Shown here piece after piece: positions 46,304 through 54,818 of a stretch of 64,000 nucleotides of DNA. Within the stretch, counting starts at the first letter, position 1. Each line of letters begins with the position of its first letter. Source of the stretch: Bradyrhizobium ontarionense (GTDB taxonomy: Bacteria > Pseudomonadota > Alphaproteobacteria > Rhizobiales > Xanthobacteraceae); assembly GCF_021088345.1 (NCBI RefSeq), contig NZ_CP088156.1, positions 2,108,001 to 2,172,000 of the forward strand, read 5' to 3'. The notes below the pieces were generated by a model that was given only the letters and a program-made list of their open reading frames with translations, was not told where the DNA came from and made no database searches. The position numbers and the translations under genes were made by a program.

Positions 46304-46718
46304 TGTACTGACGCAGGGCTTCCTGCTCGTTCTCGTATTCCTGGACGCGCCACTTCACGACGTCGCCGATCGAGATCAGGCCGACGACGACGCCGCCTTC
46401 GATCACGGGCAGGTGCCGGAACTTGCCGTTGGTCATCATTTCCATGATCGAAGCGACGGTGTCCTGCGGCTTGCAGTTCACGACGCGGCGCGTCATGACG
46501 CCCGACACCGGCTCGGTGAGAACCCCGGCACCGCGCTCGCCGAGCGAACGCACGATGTCGCGCTCGGAAAGGATGCCCTCCATCCGCGTTCCCGACATCA
46601 CCAGAACCGCACCGATCTTGCGGTTGGCGAGCAGCTTGGCGGCTTCGGCGAGTGTGGTCTCGGGCTCGACGCTCTCGACCTGATGGCCCTTGACGTCGAG
46701 GATCGCACGTACTGTCAT
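46290..46718 (-). CDS. CBS-domain pair protein
   Basis: A 142-residue protein made of two CBS units: about 1-60 (VEPETTLAEAAKLLANRKIGAVLVM, then GILSERDIVRSL) and 70-130 (KPQDTVASIMEMMTNGKFRHLPVI, GLISIGDVVKW). The pair binds adenine nucleotides and usually acts as an energy sensor. The start ATG 46718 has AAGGAGACGAGCC in front. A longer frame upstream is not protein-like. No partner domain is fused. Confidence 0.9.
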   Translation of the reverse strand: MTVRAILDVKGHQVESVEPETTLAEAAKLLANRKIGAVLVMSGTRMEGILSERDIVRSLGERGAGVLTEPVSGVMTRRVVNCKPQDTVASIMEMMTNGKFRHLPVIEGGVVVGLISIGDVVKWRVQEYENEQEALRQYIKTA

Positions 46719-46990
46719 GGCTCGTCTCCTTGAGAGGCCGTTACGCCTTCTTGAGCGGGCGTCCTTGCGGCCGATGCTTCCAGCAGTTTCGGTCAAGCAA
46801 GTCTTCAATCAACAGTCGGGCACCGCACTGGTTGCGTTCTGGTTACATTGCGTTCTGGTTACGGTGCCATCGGCAGGCATGCATCAACGGAAAGAGCCTG
46901 CCGTTGTTTCGCGCGGGGGGCGTACCCCGGTTGCATTGCTGCAAATGATGAATGAAATCACGCGCGCTCGCAAGCGGAGGATCGCGGCAA

Positions 46991-47785
46991 CTAACTGTCT
47001 GTCGCGTCGGAACGCAACGCAGGTGCAGCATCATCCCGCACATGCGGGATCGGATCGAACAGCGGGAACAGGATGAGGCCGGCGATGAAGCCGCCGATAT
47101 GGGCCTGCCAGGCCACGTTGGCGCCGTCGGCGCCGGGCGTGAGGTCTCCCACGCCAAACACGATGTTGACGCCGAACCACACCGCAAGGAAGCTGAGCAC
47201 GCGCGGATTGCGCAGCGCACGCGCGAGCGACAGGGCCGGCACCTTGGCCGCCGTATCGGCGTCGCCGCGGCTGAACGACAGGAAGCTGCCCTTCACGAAC
47301 GCGAATCGCATCGCCGCCGCCATGGTGCCGGACACCGAGGCCGATGCGCCGATCATCGGCGCCAGGGCGTGCTCGTGGGTGACGAGATGCGCCAGCGCGC
47401 CGGCGGCCGCCGTGACCGCCAGGAACAGGAGGAAGCGCAGCGAGCCGAAGCGGCGGGCGAGCGCGCTGCCGAACGGCAGCAGCCACAGCACGTTGAAGCC
47501 GATATGCGTCAGATTGGCATGCAGCAGCGAATAGCTGACGAAGGTCCAGATCTTGGCCGGCGTGCCGCCGGGAAAGGCGCCGTCCATCAGGGTGGAGTCG
47601 TACCGTTTCGGGACGAAGGCGAACATGTCGATGATCCAGCCGTCCCAATCGTCCGGCAGCAGCACACGCAGATGGATCGCCGCGATCAGCAGGACATAGG
47701 CCGACAGCACACCCGGCAGGTTCAGGATCGGTTCCCGCGGCGTCTCCGGCTGCGGATCTGGCGTGGGGTCTGACGGAGAATCCAA
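46991..47785 (-). CDS. Rhomboid-family intramembrane serine protease
   Basis: A protein of about 264 residues with six or seven hydrophobic segments. Rhomboid features: SYSLLHANLTHIGFNVLWLLPFG (HxxxN in the second helix), the catalytic Ser in GASASVSGTMAAA (GxS, here GAS), and the catalytic His in QAHIGGFIAGL. It should cleave membrane-spanning proteins within the inner membrane. The start is uncertain; TTG 47785 begins DSPSDPTPDPQ, the disordered N-terminus that such proteins have, and no ATG is nearby. Confidence 0.82.
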   Translation of the reverse strand: MDSPSDPTPDPQPETPREPILNLPGVLSAYVLLIAAIHLRVLLPDDWDGWIIDMFAFVPKRYDSTLMDGAFPGGTPAKIWTFVSYSLLHANLTHIGFNVLWLLPFGSALARRFGSLRFLLFLAVTAAAGALAHLVTHEHALAPMIGASASVSGTMAAAMRFAFVKGSFLSFSRGDADTAAKVPALSLARALRNPRVLSFLAVWFGVNIVFGVGDLTPGADGANVAWQAHIGGFIAGLILFPLFDPIPHVRDDAAPALRSDATDS

Positions 47786-48313
47786 GGGGCCGAACGCTTT
47801 CGACGAGAGGAACAGACCCGTCAGATAGGCGGCTTTGCTGCACCGGCGCAAGCGCACACATGCAGAGTTGATGGGCGGTCCGGTGGACTGAAATGGCGCG
47901 GGATCTGAGAAGAAACGGGATCTGAGAAGAAAGGAGGGAGGGTTCTGAGAAAACCCTCCCTCGCGAGATCCACCGGTCTTATCCGCGTCGGAGAGCCCGG
48001 GGTTTGTCCCCCACCCCTCCCCGTCGCGACGACCGGACTTGTTTGACGCCGCCTCGTGTCCTTCATCGTGTCGCGGCGGACCTTCCACCGTCCGGCCGCG
48101 AACTGATGAACGCAAACTTAACGACATCAGCGCCGCTGCCAAGTTCATCGTTAATTTAACCTTAACGCGCGGAAGGCCGGGGGAAAGCAGGCACAATCGC
48201 ACCATCGGCATGGACGCTGCACAGCCCCTCCTGCACAACAAACCAGGGAGGCGCCTGGACGAAAGCGGGACAGCGATGTCCCGGGAACGTCGAGGGCGCG
48301 AGGGGTCCGAGAG
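47786..48313. other. 528-bp gap with direct repeats, hairpin and CtrA box
   Basis: Holds two tandem copies of GGGATCTGAGAAGAAA (47900-47932) and then a perfect 11-bp hairpin GAGGGAGGGTT/AACCCTCCCTC (47934-47962), on the upstream side of the rhomboid gene. A CtrA box is at 48151. No gene seen; open frames here are not protein-like. Confidence 0.5.
48151..48166 (+). promoter_or_regulatory. Perfect CtrA-type box (TTAA-N7-TTAAC)
   Basis: TTAATTTAACCTTAAC, the full consensus including the final C. It lies 148 bases before the PAS_5 gene start at 48314. Confidence 0.6.
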
Positions 48314-48871
48314 ATGAAACATCCGTCCAATCGCGAGTTCTTCGCCTATTGGAACGATCGGCGCGGCCATGCCAAGGCGCCGGAGCGCAGCGACATCGAG
48401 CCGTCGGCCGTGCGTGAGCTGCTCGGCGATATCTTCGTGTTGTCCTGCGATGCCGACAGCGGCTTTCCGTTCCGCATGGCCGGCACGCGGCTGTGCGCCC
48501 TGCTCGGCGGCGACGTCAAGGACAAGAGTTTTCCGGCACATTTTGCCGCCGCGAGCCGCCGCGAGATCGAGGAGATCACGACCGTGGTCTGCGAGGAGAC
48601 GCTGCCGGCAATCGCCGGCGTCAAGGCGCTGGCCCCGGACGGCGTGATGGCCCATTTCGAGCTGCTGCTGCTCCCCTTCGCGATGCGCGCGCATGAGCCG
48701 ATCAGCCTGACCGGCCTGCTCGCGCCGTTCGAGGCGCCGCGGGGCGCGCTGGGCCCGCTCGAGATGGTCTCCTGGCGCTACATCCATCCGCCCGCCGAAC
48801 GCATGGTGCCGCGCGCGCTGCGCAAGCTCGCGATCGCCCGCGGCCTGATGGTCTATGAGGGGCTGCGCTGA
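48314..48871 (+). CDS. PAS_5-domain protein
   Basis: A 185-residue protein resembling the PAS_5 family (PF07310) of alphaproteobacteria: YWNDRRGHAKAPERSDIEPSA, then RELLGDIFVLSCDADSGFPF and RMAGTRLCALLGGDVKDKSF, the conserved FRxxGTxLcxLfG box. Helical C-terminus ends RALRKLAIARGLMVYEG. These are single-domain proteins of unknown ligand. A CtrA box lies upstream, and a PilZ protein follows at 49144, after a repeat, on the same strand. Confidence 0.82.
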   Translation: MKHPSNREFFAYWNDRRGHAKAPERSDIEPSAVRELLGDIFVLSCDADSGFPFRMAGTRLCALLGGDVKDKSFPAHFAAASRREIEEITTVVCEETLPAIAGVKALAPDGVMAHFELLLLPFAMRAHEPISLTGLLAPFEAPRGALGPLEMVSWRYIHPPAERMVPRALRKLAIARGLMVYEGLR

Positions 48872-48887
48872 TTACAGCGATGCTGCC

Positions 48888-49003
48888 GGTGGGCAAAGCA
48901 GCCGCCGCAGGCGGTCGCGCGCCCCCCATCGAGCGGCGAACACATCGGCAAGATGGTGGGCACGGCGTGGGGAGAGAGCACAGCAGCGCCTTCGCCCACC
49001 CGA
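48888..49003. repeat. Dispersed GTGGGCAAAG...CGCCCACCCG palindrome, copy B
   Basis: A diverged copy of the 37919 element: GGTGGGCAAAGCAG at one end, GATGGTGGGCACGGCG inside, and TTCGCCCACCCGAC at the other end. Confidence 0.65.
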
Positions 49004-49143
49004 CGCGTCCATGACACGCGTCCCGCAAAACGCGAACAACATGAACGGCCGCGGCGCTGCGATAACGCTGAATTAACCCTGCAGGACGTAGTTTCAGCGC
49101 TGGATCGTCCGGCCCTGTAAGAGCCGGCTTTGAGTGGCGAAAC

Positions 49144-49758
49144 ATGGCGTTGCCGAACAAAAAACTCTCTCTTCCGGCCGCCGAGGAGCGCCGCCGTTTC
49201 CAGCGGGTCAAGGTCCACCTGCTCGGCCGCTACATGCTGCCCGACCGCCGTGAATTTCCCTGCCAGGTGATCAACATGTCGCCAGGCGGGCTCGCGCTGC
49301 TGGCGCCCGGCATCGGCAATGTCGGTGACCGCGTGATCGCCTATCTCGACCATATCGGCCGCGTCGAGGGCAAGATCACCCGCATCATCGACAACGGCTT
49401 CGCGATGACGATCGGCGCGACCGCGCGCAAGCGCGACAAGCTCGCGGCACAGCTGACCTGGCTCGCCAACCGCGACATCCTCAACCTGCCGGAGGACCGC
49501 CGCCACGACCGTATCATTCCGCGCAACCCGATCGCGGTGCTGACGCTCGAGGACGGCACCAAGATGACCTGCCGCATCATGGACATGTCGCTGTCGGGCG
49601 CGGCGATCGCGGCCGAGACCCGGCCGCCGCTGAAATCGCAGGTCTTGCTCGGCCGCGTGCAGGCACGTGTGGTGCGGAACCTCGAAGGCGGCTTCGCCAT
49701 CGAGTTCACCCACGCGCAGCTTGCCGAAACGCTCGAAGAGAGCGTTACCGCGCGGTAA
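49144..49758 (+). CDS. Tandem PilZ-domain protein
   Basis: A 204-residue protein with two PilZ units. First: EERRRFQRVKVH (RxxxR), then NMSPGGLALLAPG. Second (about 105-195): RRHDRIIPRN, then DMSLSGAAIAAE, the usual [DN]xSxxGxx. PilZ domains bind c-di-GMP; the second unit's Arg pair looks more degenerate. No enzyme domain is fused, so it acts as a receptor. It follows the PAS_5 gene, and a PAS-GGDEF-EAL protein is elsewhere in the window. Confidence 0.85.
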   Translation: MALPNKKLSLPAAEERRRFQRVKVHLLGRYMLPDRREFPCQVINMSPGGLALLAPGIGNVGDRVIAYLDHIGRVEGKITRIIDNGFAMTIGATARKRDKLAAQLTWLANRDILNLPEDRRHDRIIPRNPIAVLTLEDGTKMTCRIMDMSLSGAAIAAETRPPLKSQVLLGRVQARVVRNLEGGFAIEFTHAQLAETLEESVTAR

Positions 49759-50091
49759 AGCCGCCAGCCTCACATATCCCGCAACTTCACGGAGTACACG
49801 GCGCCTGCCACCGCAGGCGCCGTGTGGCGTTCGGCCATCGCACGTGCCGTCCGACGCGGTTAAAGGGCGATGCGGAATCCGCGCTGGAGGCTGCAACGAC
49901 AGCGGTTCCCGCATTAACGCAGCGCATTTGAATCAATCACGATCGATTCAAATTTTATGCGTATTCGATTCAATAGAATTGCGAATTATCCCTTTGTTTT
50001 ACTTGGATTTTCGTCAAATCCACTGTGGCGATTTAGCGGCAGCGAAAAATCTTTGTGAGACACATGGTCCCAACGAAAACGGGGGGCCAAA
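49759..50091. other. 333-bp promoter region of the BTLCP gene
   Basis: After the hairpin the sequence becomes AT-rich (about 49915-50080). It contains an inverted pair ATTTGAATC/GATTCAAAT (49926-49953), a repeated GATTCAA word at about 49967 and AT-rich promoter-like sequence. No gene seen. Confidence 0.5.
49797..49824 (+). terminator. 12-bp hairpin after the PilZ gene
   Basis: A perfect stem CACGGCGCCTGC/GCAGGCGCCGTG with loop CACC. No T tract follows, so it is a weak intrinsic terminator or a processing hairpin. Confidence 0.4.
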
Positions 50092-50718
50092 ATGGTCAAG
50101 CGGACGGGACTGGCAAAAGGGTTGGCGGCTGTCGCCTTCCTGGTGGCGATGGGCGCAGCGGCGCATGCGGGTGACGACCGGGTGCTGTATGCGAGCCTTG
50201 GCGACACGACGCGGGCCCCGATCGGCTGGGTCGAGTTCTGCACCGAGACTCCCGAGGAATGCCGCGGCGGCGCGTCGCAGCCCCGCGACATCGTGCTCTC
50301 GCAGACGGCGTGGCGCGACCTGCTAAAGGTCAATCGCTGGGTCAACGAGAACGTCAAGCCCATCACCGACATGGACCATTGGGGCGTGGTCGAGAAATGG
50401 TCGCTGCCGTCAGACGGCTACGGCGACTGCGAGGACTACGTGCTGTTGAAGCGCAAGCTGCTGATCGATGCCGGCTGGCCCCGCGAGGCGCTGCTGATCA
50501 CGGTGGTGCGCGACAAGAAGGGTGAGGGACACGCCGTCCTCACCGTGAAGACCGACAAGGGCGAATACGTGCTCGACAATCAGAACGAGAGCGTCGTCGC
50601 CTGGACCGAGACCGGCTACCGCTTCGTCAAGCGGCAGTCGCAGAGCGACCCGAACGTCTGGGTCTCGCTCGGCGACGGTCGCCCGGCAGTGGCCACCGCC
50701 AGCGCCAGAGAGCGCTGA
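50092..50718 (+). CDS. Transglutaminase-like cysteine peptidase (BTLCP)
   Basis: A 208-residue protein with a signal peptide (LAAVAFLVAMGAAAHA) and the bacterial transglutaminase-like cysteine peptidase domain (PF06035): catalytic Cys in GDCEDYVLLKR, His in EGHAVLTVKT, and Asp in VLDNQNE. WGVVEKWSLPSDGYGD precedes the Cys. In other proteobacteria the related LapG enzymes cut large surface adhesins and are controlled by a c-di-GMP receptor; whether this one does so is unknown. A strong terminator follows. Confidence 0.9.
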   Translation: MVKRTGLAKGLAAVAFLVAMGAAAHAGDDRVLYASLGDTTRAPIGWVEFCTETPEECRGGASQPRDIVLSQTAWRDLLKVNRWVNENVKPITDMDHWGVVEKWSLPSDGYGDCEDYVLLKRKLLIDAGWPREALLITVVRDKKGEGHAVLTVKTDKGEYVLDNQNESVVAWTETGYRFVKRQSQSDPNVWVSLGDGRPAVATASARER

Positions 50719-50797
50719 AGAAGAGAGGCGAGACAGGAATTCGAGTTACGCGACCCGGTCACATCCCCACCCCTCCCCGTCCCAGACCGGTTCGCGC

Positions 50798-50837
50798 GCG
50801 GCCAGGCCTCCCCCAAGGCCTGGCCGCAACTTTTTTT
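50798..50837 (+). terminator. Rho-independent terminator after the BTLCP gene
   Basis: A perfect 12-bp stem GCGGCCAGGCCT/AGGCCTGGCCGC with a CCCCCA loop, then AAC and seven T. Confidence 0.9.
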
Positions 50838-50924
50838 GGCCTTGCTTTGACGATAGGTCGCATGAAGGGCGCGGCCGCTGCCGGCCAGCTTGTCTCCCCT
50901 GATGGTCAGGTCTAGGTTGTCGGC

Positions 50925-51362
50925 ATGATGATGATCCTGCGAAGCGCAGCGCTGCTGGCGGCAGCCCTGACCCTGGCTAATTGCTGCATGACCGCGACCG
51001 GCTGCAGCGGACCGCTTGCGTCGGCCGATGCAATGGCGGGCACCCCCGTGGCGGCCAACCCGGTGGTCGTCACCGCGCCCGCCGGCACAGGACCGCAGAC
51101 GGCGGCGGCTGCGGCCGACTGGGACGGCCGCGTTGCGTCTTCCGAGGCCGACGCCGAGATGGCGATGGAGCCCGACGTCGGGACCCAGCGCAAGGGCGCC
51201 AAGCGCCGCGGCAACGCCCGCGTCGACGCGATGTCGTCGCAGTCGAGCTCCGGCGCTCGCGGCCGCATGAGCTGGGAGGAAGAACAGGCCGCCGACCTCG
51301 CCGACGAGGCCCGCCTGAAGCAGAAGCTCACGATCTGCAGGAACTGCGGGACAACCGAGTAA
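50925..51362 (+). CDS. Small putative lipoprotein, function unknown
   Basis: A 145-residue protein. The leader MMMILRSAALLAAALTLANCCM has two Cys at its end, so lipid attachment is likely (ANC-C). A disordered Ala/Thr/Pro-rich region follows, then a charged stretch (GTQRKGAKRRGN) and an acidic helix (WEEEQAADLADEARLKQKL). It ends CRNCGTTE, with two Cys in CxxC. Zinc or disulfide binding by the CxxC end is possible. No family recognised. Confidence 0.6.
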   Translation: MMMILRSAALLAAALTLANCCMTATGCSGPLASADAMAGTPVAANPVVVTAPAGTGPQTAAAAADWDGRVASSEADAEMAMEPDVGTQRKGAKRRGNARVDAMSSQSSSGARGRMSWEEEQAADLADEARLKQKLTICRNCGTTE

Positions 51363-51630
51363 CCACCTGTCTTTTCAGCGTTTCTGCGTCACCCGCCGGA
51401 CGGCCCGGGCCTCTGGACGTGCCGCCGCCGCGAAACCGCCGGCCGCCCGCGCTGTTTCGGGCTTGCGGGCCACTCTTTTGTCAGATTTGCTAATAAAACC
51501 TTGGTGAGGGAACGTCCCGCCGGGCGCATAGCTTATGGCGTGCGGGGATTCCCAGTTGCCTTCGAGTTTTCCGCCTCTCCCGGTTTTTGGGAGGGTATCC
51601 GAATGTTTTTCGATTTAGGGTGGTTTCGTG

Positions 51631-52143
51631 ATGAACCCGGTGACGCGCGACACCAGACGCTATCCCGATAAATCCAATACCCCTGTGGTCAGGAGTTCTC
51701 AGCCGATCGCGCTCGCGGCCGCCACCTTCGTGGTGCTGATCGCGGGCATCGGCGGCATCGTGCTCTGGCGGGCCTATGGCGGTACGCCTGCCGATGCCGA
51801 GCGCGGTGCGGTCACGCGGCAGCTGCAGGCGCGCACGGTGCAGGCGTCGGAGCAGCTCGTCGAGAAGACCAAGGGCCTCGAAGCCACGCAGCAGGAATCA
51901 ATCGACCAGCTGCAGATGATGCAGGAGCAGCTGCAGAGCATGCGCCGCCTGCTCGCAACCCAGCAGGCCGACACCAAGCGCCTGTCGGACCAGGTCTCGA
52001 CCCTGAAGGACGCGATCGACGGCTTGCGCCAGTCCTTCGCCAGCACGCAGAGCTCGGAGCAGGCATCGCCGCCGGGCAACCGCAGCATCCGGGCACGCGC
52101 CCATGCGAGCCGCAGCGGGCATCGGCACCGCCGGCGCTCGTGA
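51631..52143 (+). CDS. Single-pass membrane protein with coiled coil
   Basis: A 170-residue protein. A cytoplasmic N-terminus of 25 residues, one transmembrane helix (PIALAAATFVVLIAGIGGIV), then a long coiled coil of about 85 residues (LEATQQESIDQLQMMQEQLQ, MRRLLATQQADTKRLS) and a basic Arg/His/Ser tail (RARAHASRSGHRHRRRS). Such proteins often organise the envelope or tether partners. A GTG start one codon earlier is possible. Confidence 0.7.
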   Translation: MNPVTRDTRRYPDKSNTPVVRSSQPIALAAATFVVLIAGIGGIVLWRAYGGTPADAERGAVTRQLQARTVQASEQLVEKTKGLEATQQESIDQLQMMQEQLQSMRRLLATQQADTKRLSDQVSTLKDAIDGLRQSFASTQSSEQASPPGNRSIRARAHASRSGHRHRRRS

Positions 52144-52520
52144 CGCGGATCGTAAACTCCCGGCCGAATTTTCCCGGAGCCTTGTGAAGTGCTTCACAGT
52201 TCGAAGAGACGATTCACGCCATCCTGATTTCACCGGATGGCGAGCCAATTTCAGGATGGCGCCAAGGCCAATTTCAATATCCGGGGCTGGCAAGGTCGTT
52301 GGCGCCATACTGCGCCGACGACCTTGTTCTTTCTGGGACCGAGATTGATCGCTGAAGCCGCCTGGAACCGGCACGGCGGCCACGGCTCTCCGGCTGGTGA
52401 TTTGCTTTTCACGGGAAATTCTCTGCTCAATGCGCCCCCCACCTTTGGCGCCAACATTCGCTGAAGTGCGGCCCAGAGCGTGAGCGAATGTTGGCGCCGG
52501 ATCACCAGAGAGGAGCGCCC
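52144..52520. other. 377-bp region upstream of the dienelactone-hydrolase gene
   Basis: No convincing gene; short open frames on both strands lack coding signals. The region ends in a 16-bp inverted repeat just before the hydrolase gene and contains repeated GCCAATTTCA words (about 52236 and 52267). Confidence 0.45.
52447..52498 (+). promoter_or_regulatory. Perfect 16-bp inverted repeat before the hydrolase gene
   Basis: GGCGCCAACATTCGCT and AGCGAATGTTGGCGCC with a 20-base spacer, ending 22 bases before the ATG at 52521. It could be a two-site operator or an mRNA-leader hairpin. Confidence 0.55.
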
Positions 52521-53408
52521 ATGTCCGCTGAACCAGCACTGACGTCCGATGTCATCGGGCTGACCAAAGTCGCCCCCTTTTCACGCCGCGGCTTCATGAC
52601 CGCATCGGCGGCCGTGACGGCGGGCTACACGCTGGCCGCAGGCCCCGTGCGGGCCGAGGTCGTCACCACCGACACCAACGGCCTCAATACAGGTGATGCG
52701 AAGATCAAGGTCGCCGACGGCGAGATGCCGGCCTATTTCGCAAGACCTGCGAGCGCCAGCAATCCGCCGGTCGTCGTGGTCGCGATGGAGATCTTCGGAC
52801 TCCACCAATACATCAAGGACGTGACGCGCCGCCTTGCCAAGCTCGGCGTCCTCGCGGTCGCGCCGGACTACTATTTCCGCAAGGGCACCGACCTGACGAA
52901 GATCAGCGACATCAAGGATCTGCTGCCGATCGTGAATGCAAAACCCGATGCGGAGCTGTTGTCGGATCTCGACGCCACCGTCGCCTGGGCCAAGTCACAG
53001 GGCGGCGACACCTCGCGCCTCGGCATCGTCGGCTTCTGCCGCGGCGGCCGCACGGTGTGGGAATATGCGGCGCACAATGCCGGCCTGAAGGCCGGTGTCG
53101 CATTCTACGGTCCGCTGATCGATCCGCCCAATCCGGTCTGGCCGAAGAGTCCGACGCAGCTCGCGCCCGACATCAAGGCCCCCGTGCTTGGTCTCTACGG
53201 CGAAGCCGATACCGGCATTCCCGTCGCCAGCGTGGAAGCGATGAAGGCGGCGCTCGCCGATAACAAGAAGACCGCGGAGTTCAAGATCTATCCCGGCGCC
53301 CCGCACGGCTTCCATGCCGACTATCGTCCGAGCTACCGCAAGGACGCCGCCGACGATGCCTGGGCGCAGATGCAGAAATGGTTCAAGACGTACGGCGTGC
53401 TGAGCTGA
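52521..53408 (+). CDS. Dienelactone-hydrolase-family protein, Tat-exported
   Basis: A 295-residue protein with a twin-arginine signal (SRRGFMTASAAVTAGYTLAA, cleaved near GPVRA). The DLH domain has the catalytic Cys in IVGFCRGGRTVW, Asp in YGEADTGIPV and His in GAPHGFHADYRPSY. Family role: hydrolysis of dienelactones or related esters. Tat export means it folds in the cytosol and works in the periplasm. GGAG lies before the ATG at 52521. Confidence 0.9.
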   Translation: MSAEPALTSDVIGLTKVAPFSRRGFMTASAAVTAGYTLAAGPVRAEVVTTDTNGLNTGDAKIKVADGEMPAYFARPASASNPPVVVVAMEIFGLHQYIKDVTRRLAKLGVLAVAPDYYFRKGTDLTKISDIKDLLPIVNAKPDAELLSDLDATVAWAKSQGGDTSRLGIVGFCRGGRTVWEYAAHNAGLKAGVAFYGPLIDPPNPVWPKSPTQLAPDIKAPVLGLYGEADTGIPVASVEAMKAALADNKKTAEFKIYPGAPHGFHADYRPSYRKDAADDAWAQMQKWFKTYGVLS

Positions 53409-53497
53409 CGTTGCGTTGCGATAGTCAAACGCCAAGCACTGACCTCGCCCGGCGCGATGCGCCGAGCGAGAGCTTGTTGATCAACGCGAGCCGCCGA

Positions 53498-53662
53498 TCA
53501 GCGCAGGCGCGATCCGTTGCGGCGCGACTTGGCGTGTTCTTGGGCCGGTTGCCGGGTGCTCCGCTCGAGCTCCCAGACCATCCAGACCAGCGCGATGCCG
53601 AGGCTGACGACGACGCCCATGAAAAGGAACGTGAGTTCAGGGGATGTGAGTGAGTTCATCAT
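53498..53662 (-). CDS. Small single-pass membrane protein
   Basis: A 53-54 residue protein (ATG 53662 or 53659): a short polar start (MNSLTSPEL), one transmembrane helix (TFLFMGVVVSLGIALVWMVW) and a basic tail (ELERSTRQPAQEHAKSRR). The tail is charged and helical. No domain recognised. It is opposite in direction to the hydrolase upstream. Confidence 0.5.
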   Translation of the reverse strand: MMNSLTSPELTFLFMGVVVSLGIALVWMVWELERSTRQPAQEHAKSRRNGSRLR

Positions 53663-53783
53663 GCCTGTGTCCCATGCAAGCGTTGCGCCAGCGCCTTCTC
53701 CACCGGATCGCAGCATCAATAAATGGTGCCGAGAGATCGTTAACGCGAAGTGACCGGTTCATCCGGAGACCTCGCGCGAAGCC

Positions 53784-54095
53784 TCATTGGCACACTTCGA
53801 CATTGCGGTAGCGCCAGCCGTGCGCTGTCCGCACGCGCTGGCGGGCCACGTAGCAGCCGCCGAGATCCTCGTAGGCGTAAGGATAGTAGTCCGAATAGCC
53901 CCCATAATAGTAGGGGTAGCCGAACCCCAAACCGATACCGAAGCCGGGGCCGAAGCCGCGATAAAATCCGCCATGGTGGAAGCCGCCGAAGCCGCCATGG
54001 CGGAAGCCGCCCGGCCCGTGCGCCGAGGCCACGCCGGGCACCATCATCGATGCGATCACGCCGCCCGCCAGCAATCCCAACACCATCTTACGCAT
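53784..54095 (-). CDS. Exported Gly/Tyr/His-rich protein
   Basis: A 103-residue protein with a signal peptide (VLGLLAGGVIASMMVPGVASA) and a repetitive Gly/Phe/His/Tyr-rich body (HGGFGGFHHGGFYRG, PYYYGGYSDYYPY). It then ends with a short segment GGCYVARQRVRTAHGWRYRNVEVCQ-type, holding two Cys. That last segment resembles a small disulfide-closed unit seen at the end of several Rhizobiales Gly-rich proteins. Metal binding is possible. Confidence 0.7.
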   Translation of the reverse strand: MRKMVLGLLAGGVIASMMVPGVASAHGPGGFRHGGFGGFHHGGFYRGFGPGFGIGLGFGYPYYYGGYSDYYPYAYEDLGGCYVARQRVRTAHGWRYRNVEVCQ

Positions 54096-54245
54096 CGATT
54101 CCGTCTCCAAATCCAACCGACGCAACGACCGCCGTCATTGCAACGTCGATCTTTTAAGCCGGATTTGGAACAACTCGCGGGCAGGCCCGCTCACATCTGC
54201 GCGACTTTGGTGTCTCCACGTCAAATCCACCGTCGCGAGCAACAT

Positions 54246-54743
54246 TCAGCAACCCCTGCAGATGCTCTTCACCTTCTGATCGACCGTCTTGTTTTCCTGC
54301 TGGATCGCCTCTTCCGTCGAATCGCCGCCCCGGTTCGGTCCCATCGCTGTGGTGCCACCGGCTGCCCCGCGACCGCTCCCGGTGGTGACGCTCGAATTGC
54401 TCGAGCCGGCCCGCGATCCACTCGCCCCAGAACCGGTCGACTGCGCCGTGCCGAGGTTGTTGGTGCCCGGAGAATTCGGCTGCGAAAGCCGCGAGGCGCT
54501 GCCCGCGCCACTCGGATCGTTCTGCGAATTATTGAGGCCGGCCGGATTTCCGGGCCCCGAGGGGACGCCGCTCACGCCGGTCGTGCCTGCCCCGGCCGCG
54601 CCTGCATTGGGCGTGCCGGCCGCGCTCGGACTGCTGCCGGCTGCACCACCGCTCGCCGCGCCGCCGCCGCCTTGCGCGAACACGGCCGTAGCCGCGGTGA
54701 GACCTACGATCACGATCAACGTGTCCAGTGAATGTCTGGCCAT
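54246..54743 (-). CDS. Exported Gly/Ser/Ala low-complexity protein
   Basis: A 165-residue protein with a signal peptide (LDTLIVIVGLTAATAVFAQ). The body is a long disordered run of Gly, Ala, Ser, Asn and Thr. Only the last 30 residues look folded (EEAIQQENKTVDQKVKSICRGC), with two Cys. Unknown function; looks like a flexible spacer with a C-terminal contact. ATG at 54743. Confidence 0.6.
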   Translation of the reverse strand: MARHSLDTLIVIVGLTAATAVFAQGGGGAASGGAAGSSPSAAGTPNAGAAGAGTTGVSGVPSGPGNPAGLNNSQNDPSGAGSASRLSQPNSPGTNNLGTAQSTGSGASGSRAGSSNSSVTTGSGRGAAGGTTAMGPNRGGDSTEEAIQQENKTVDQKVKSICRGC

Positions 54744-54818
54744 AGGACGCTCTCCGTTTACACTTCAACCCGACGGCGCAAGCCACGTTCCGGAACGAAT
54801 TGGCATCGGAGACAATTG

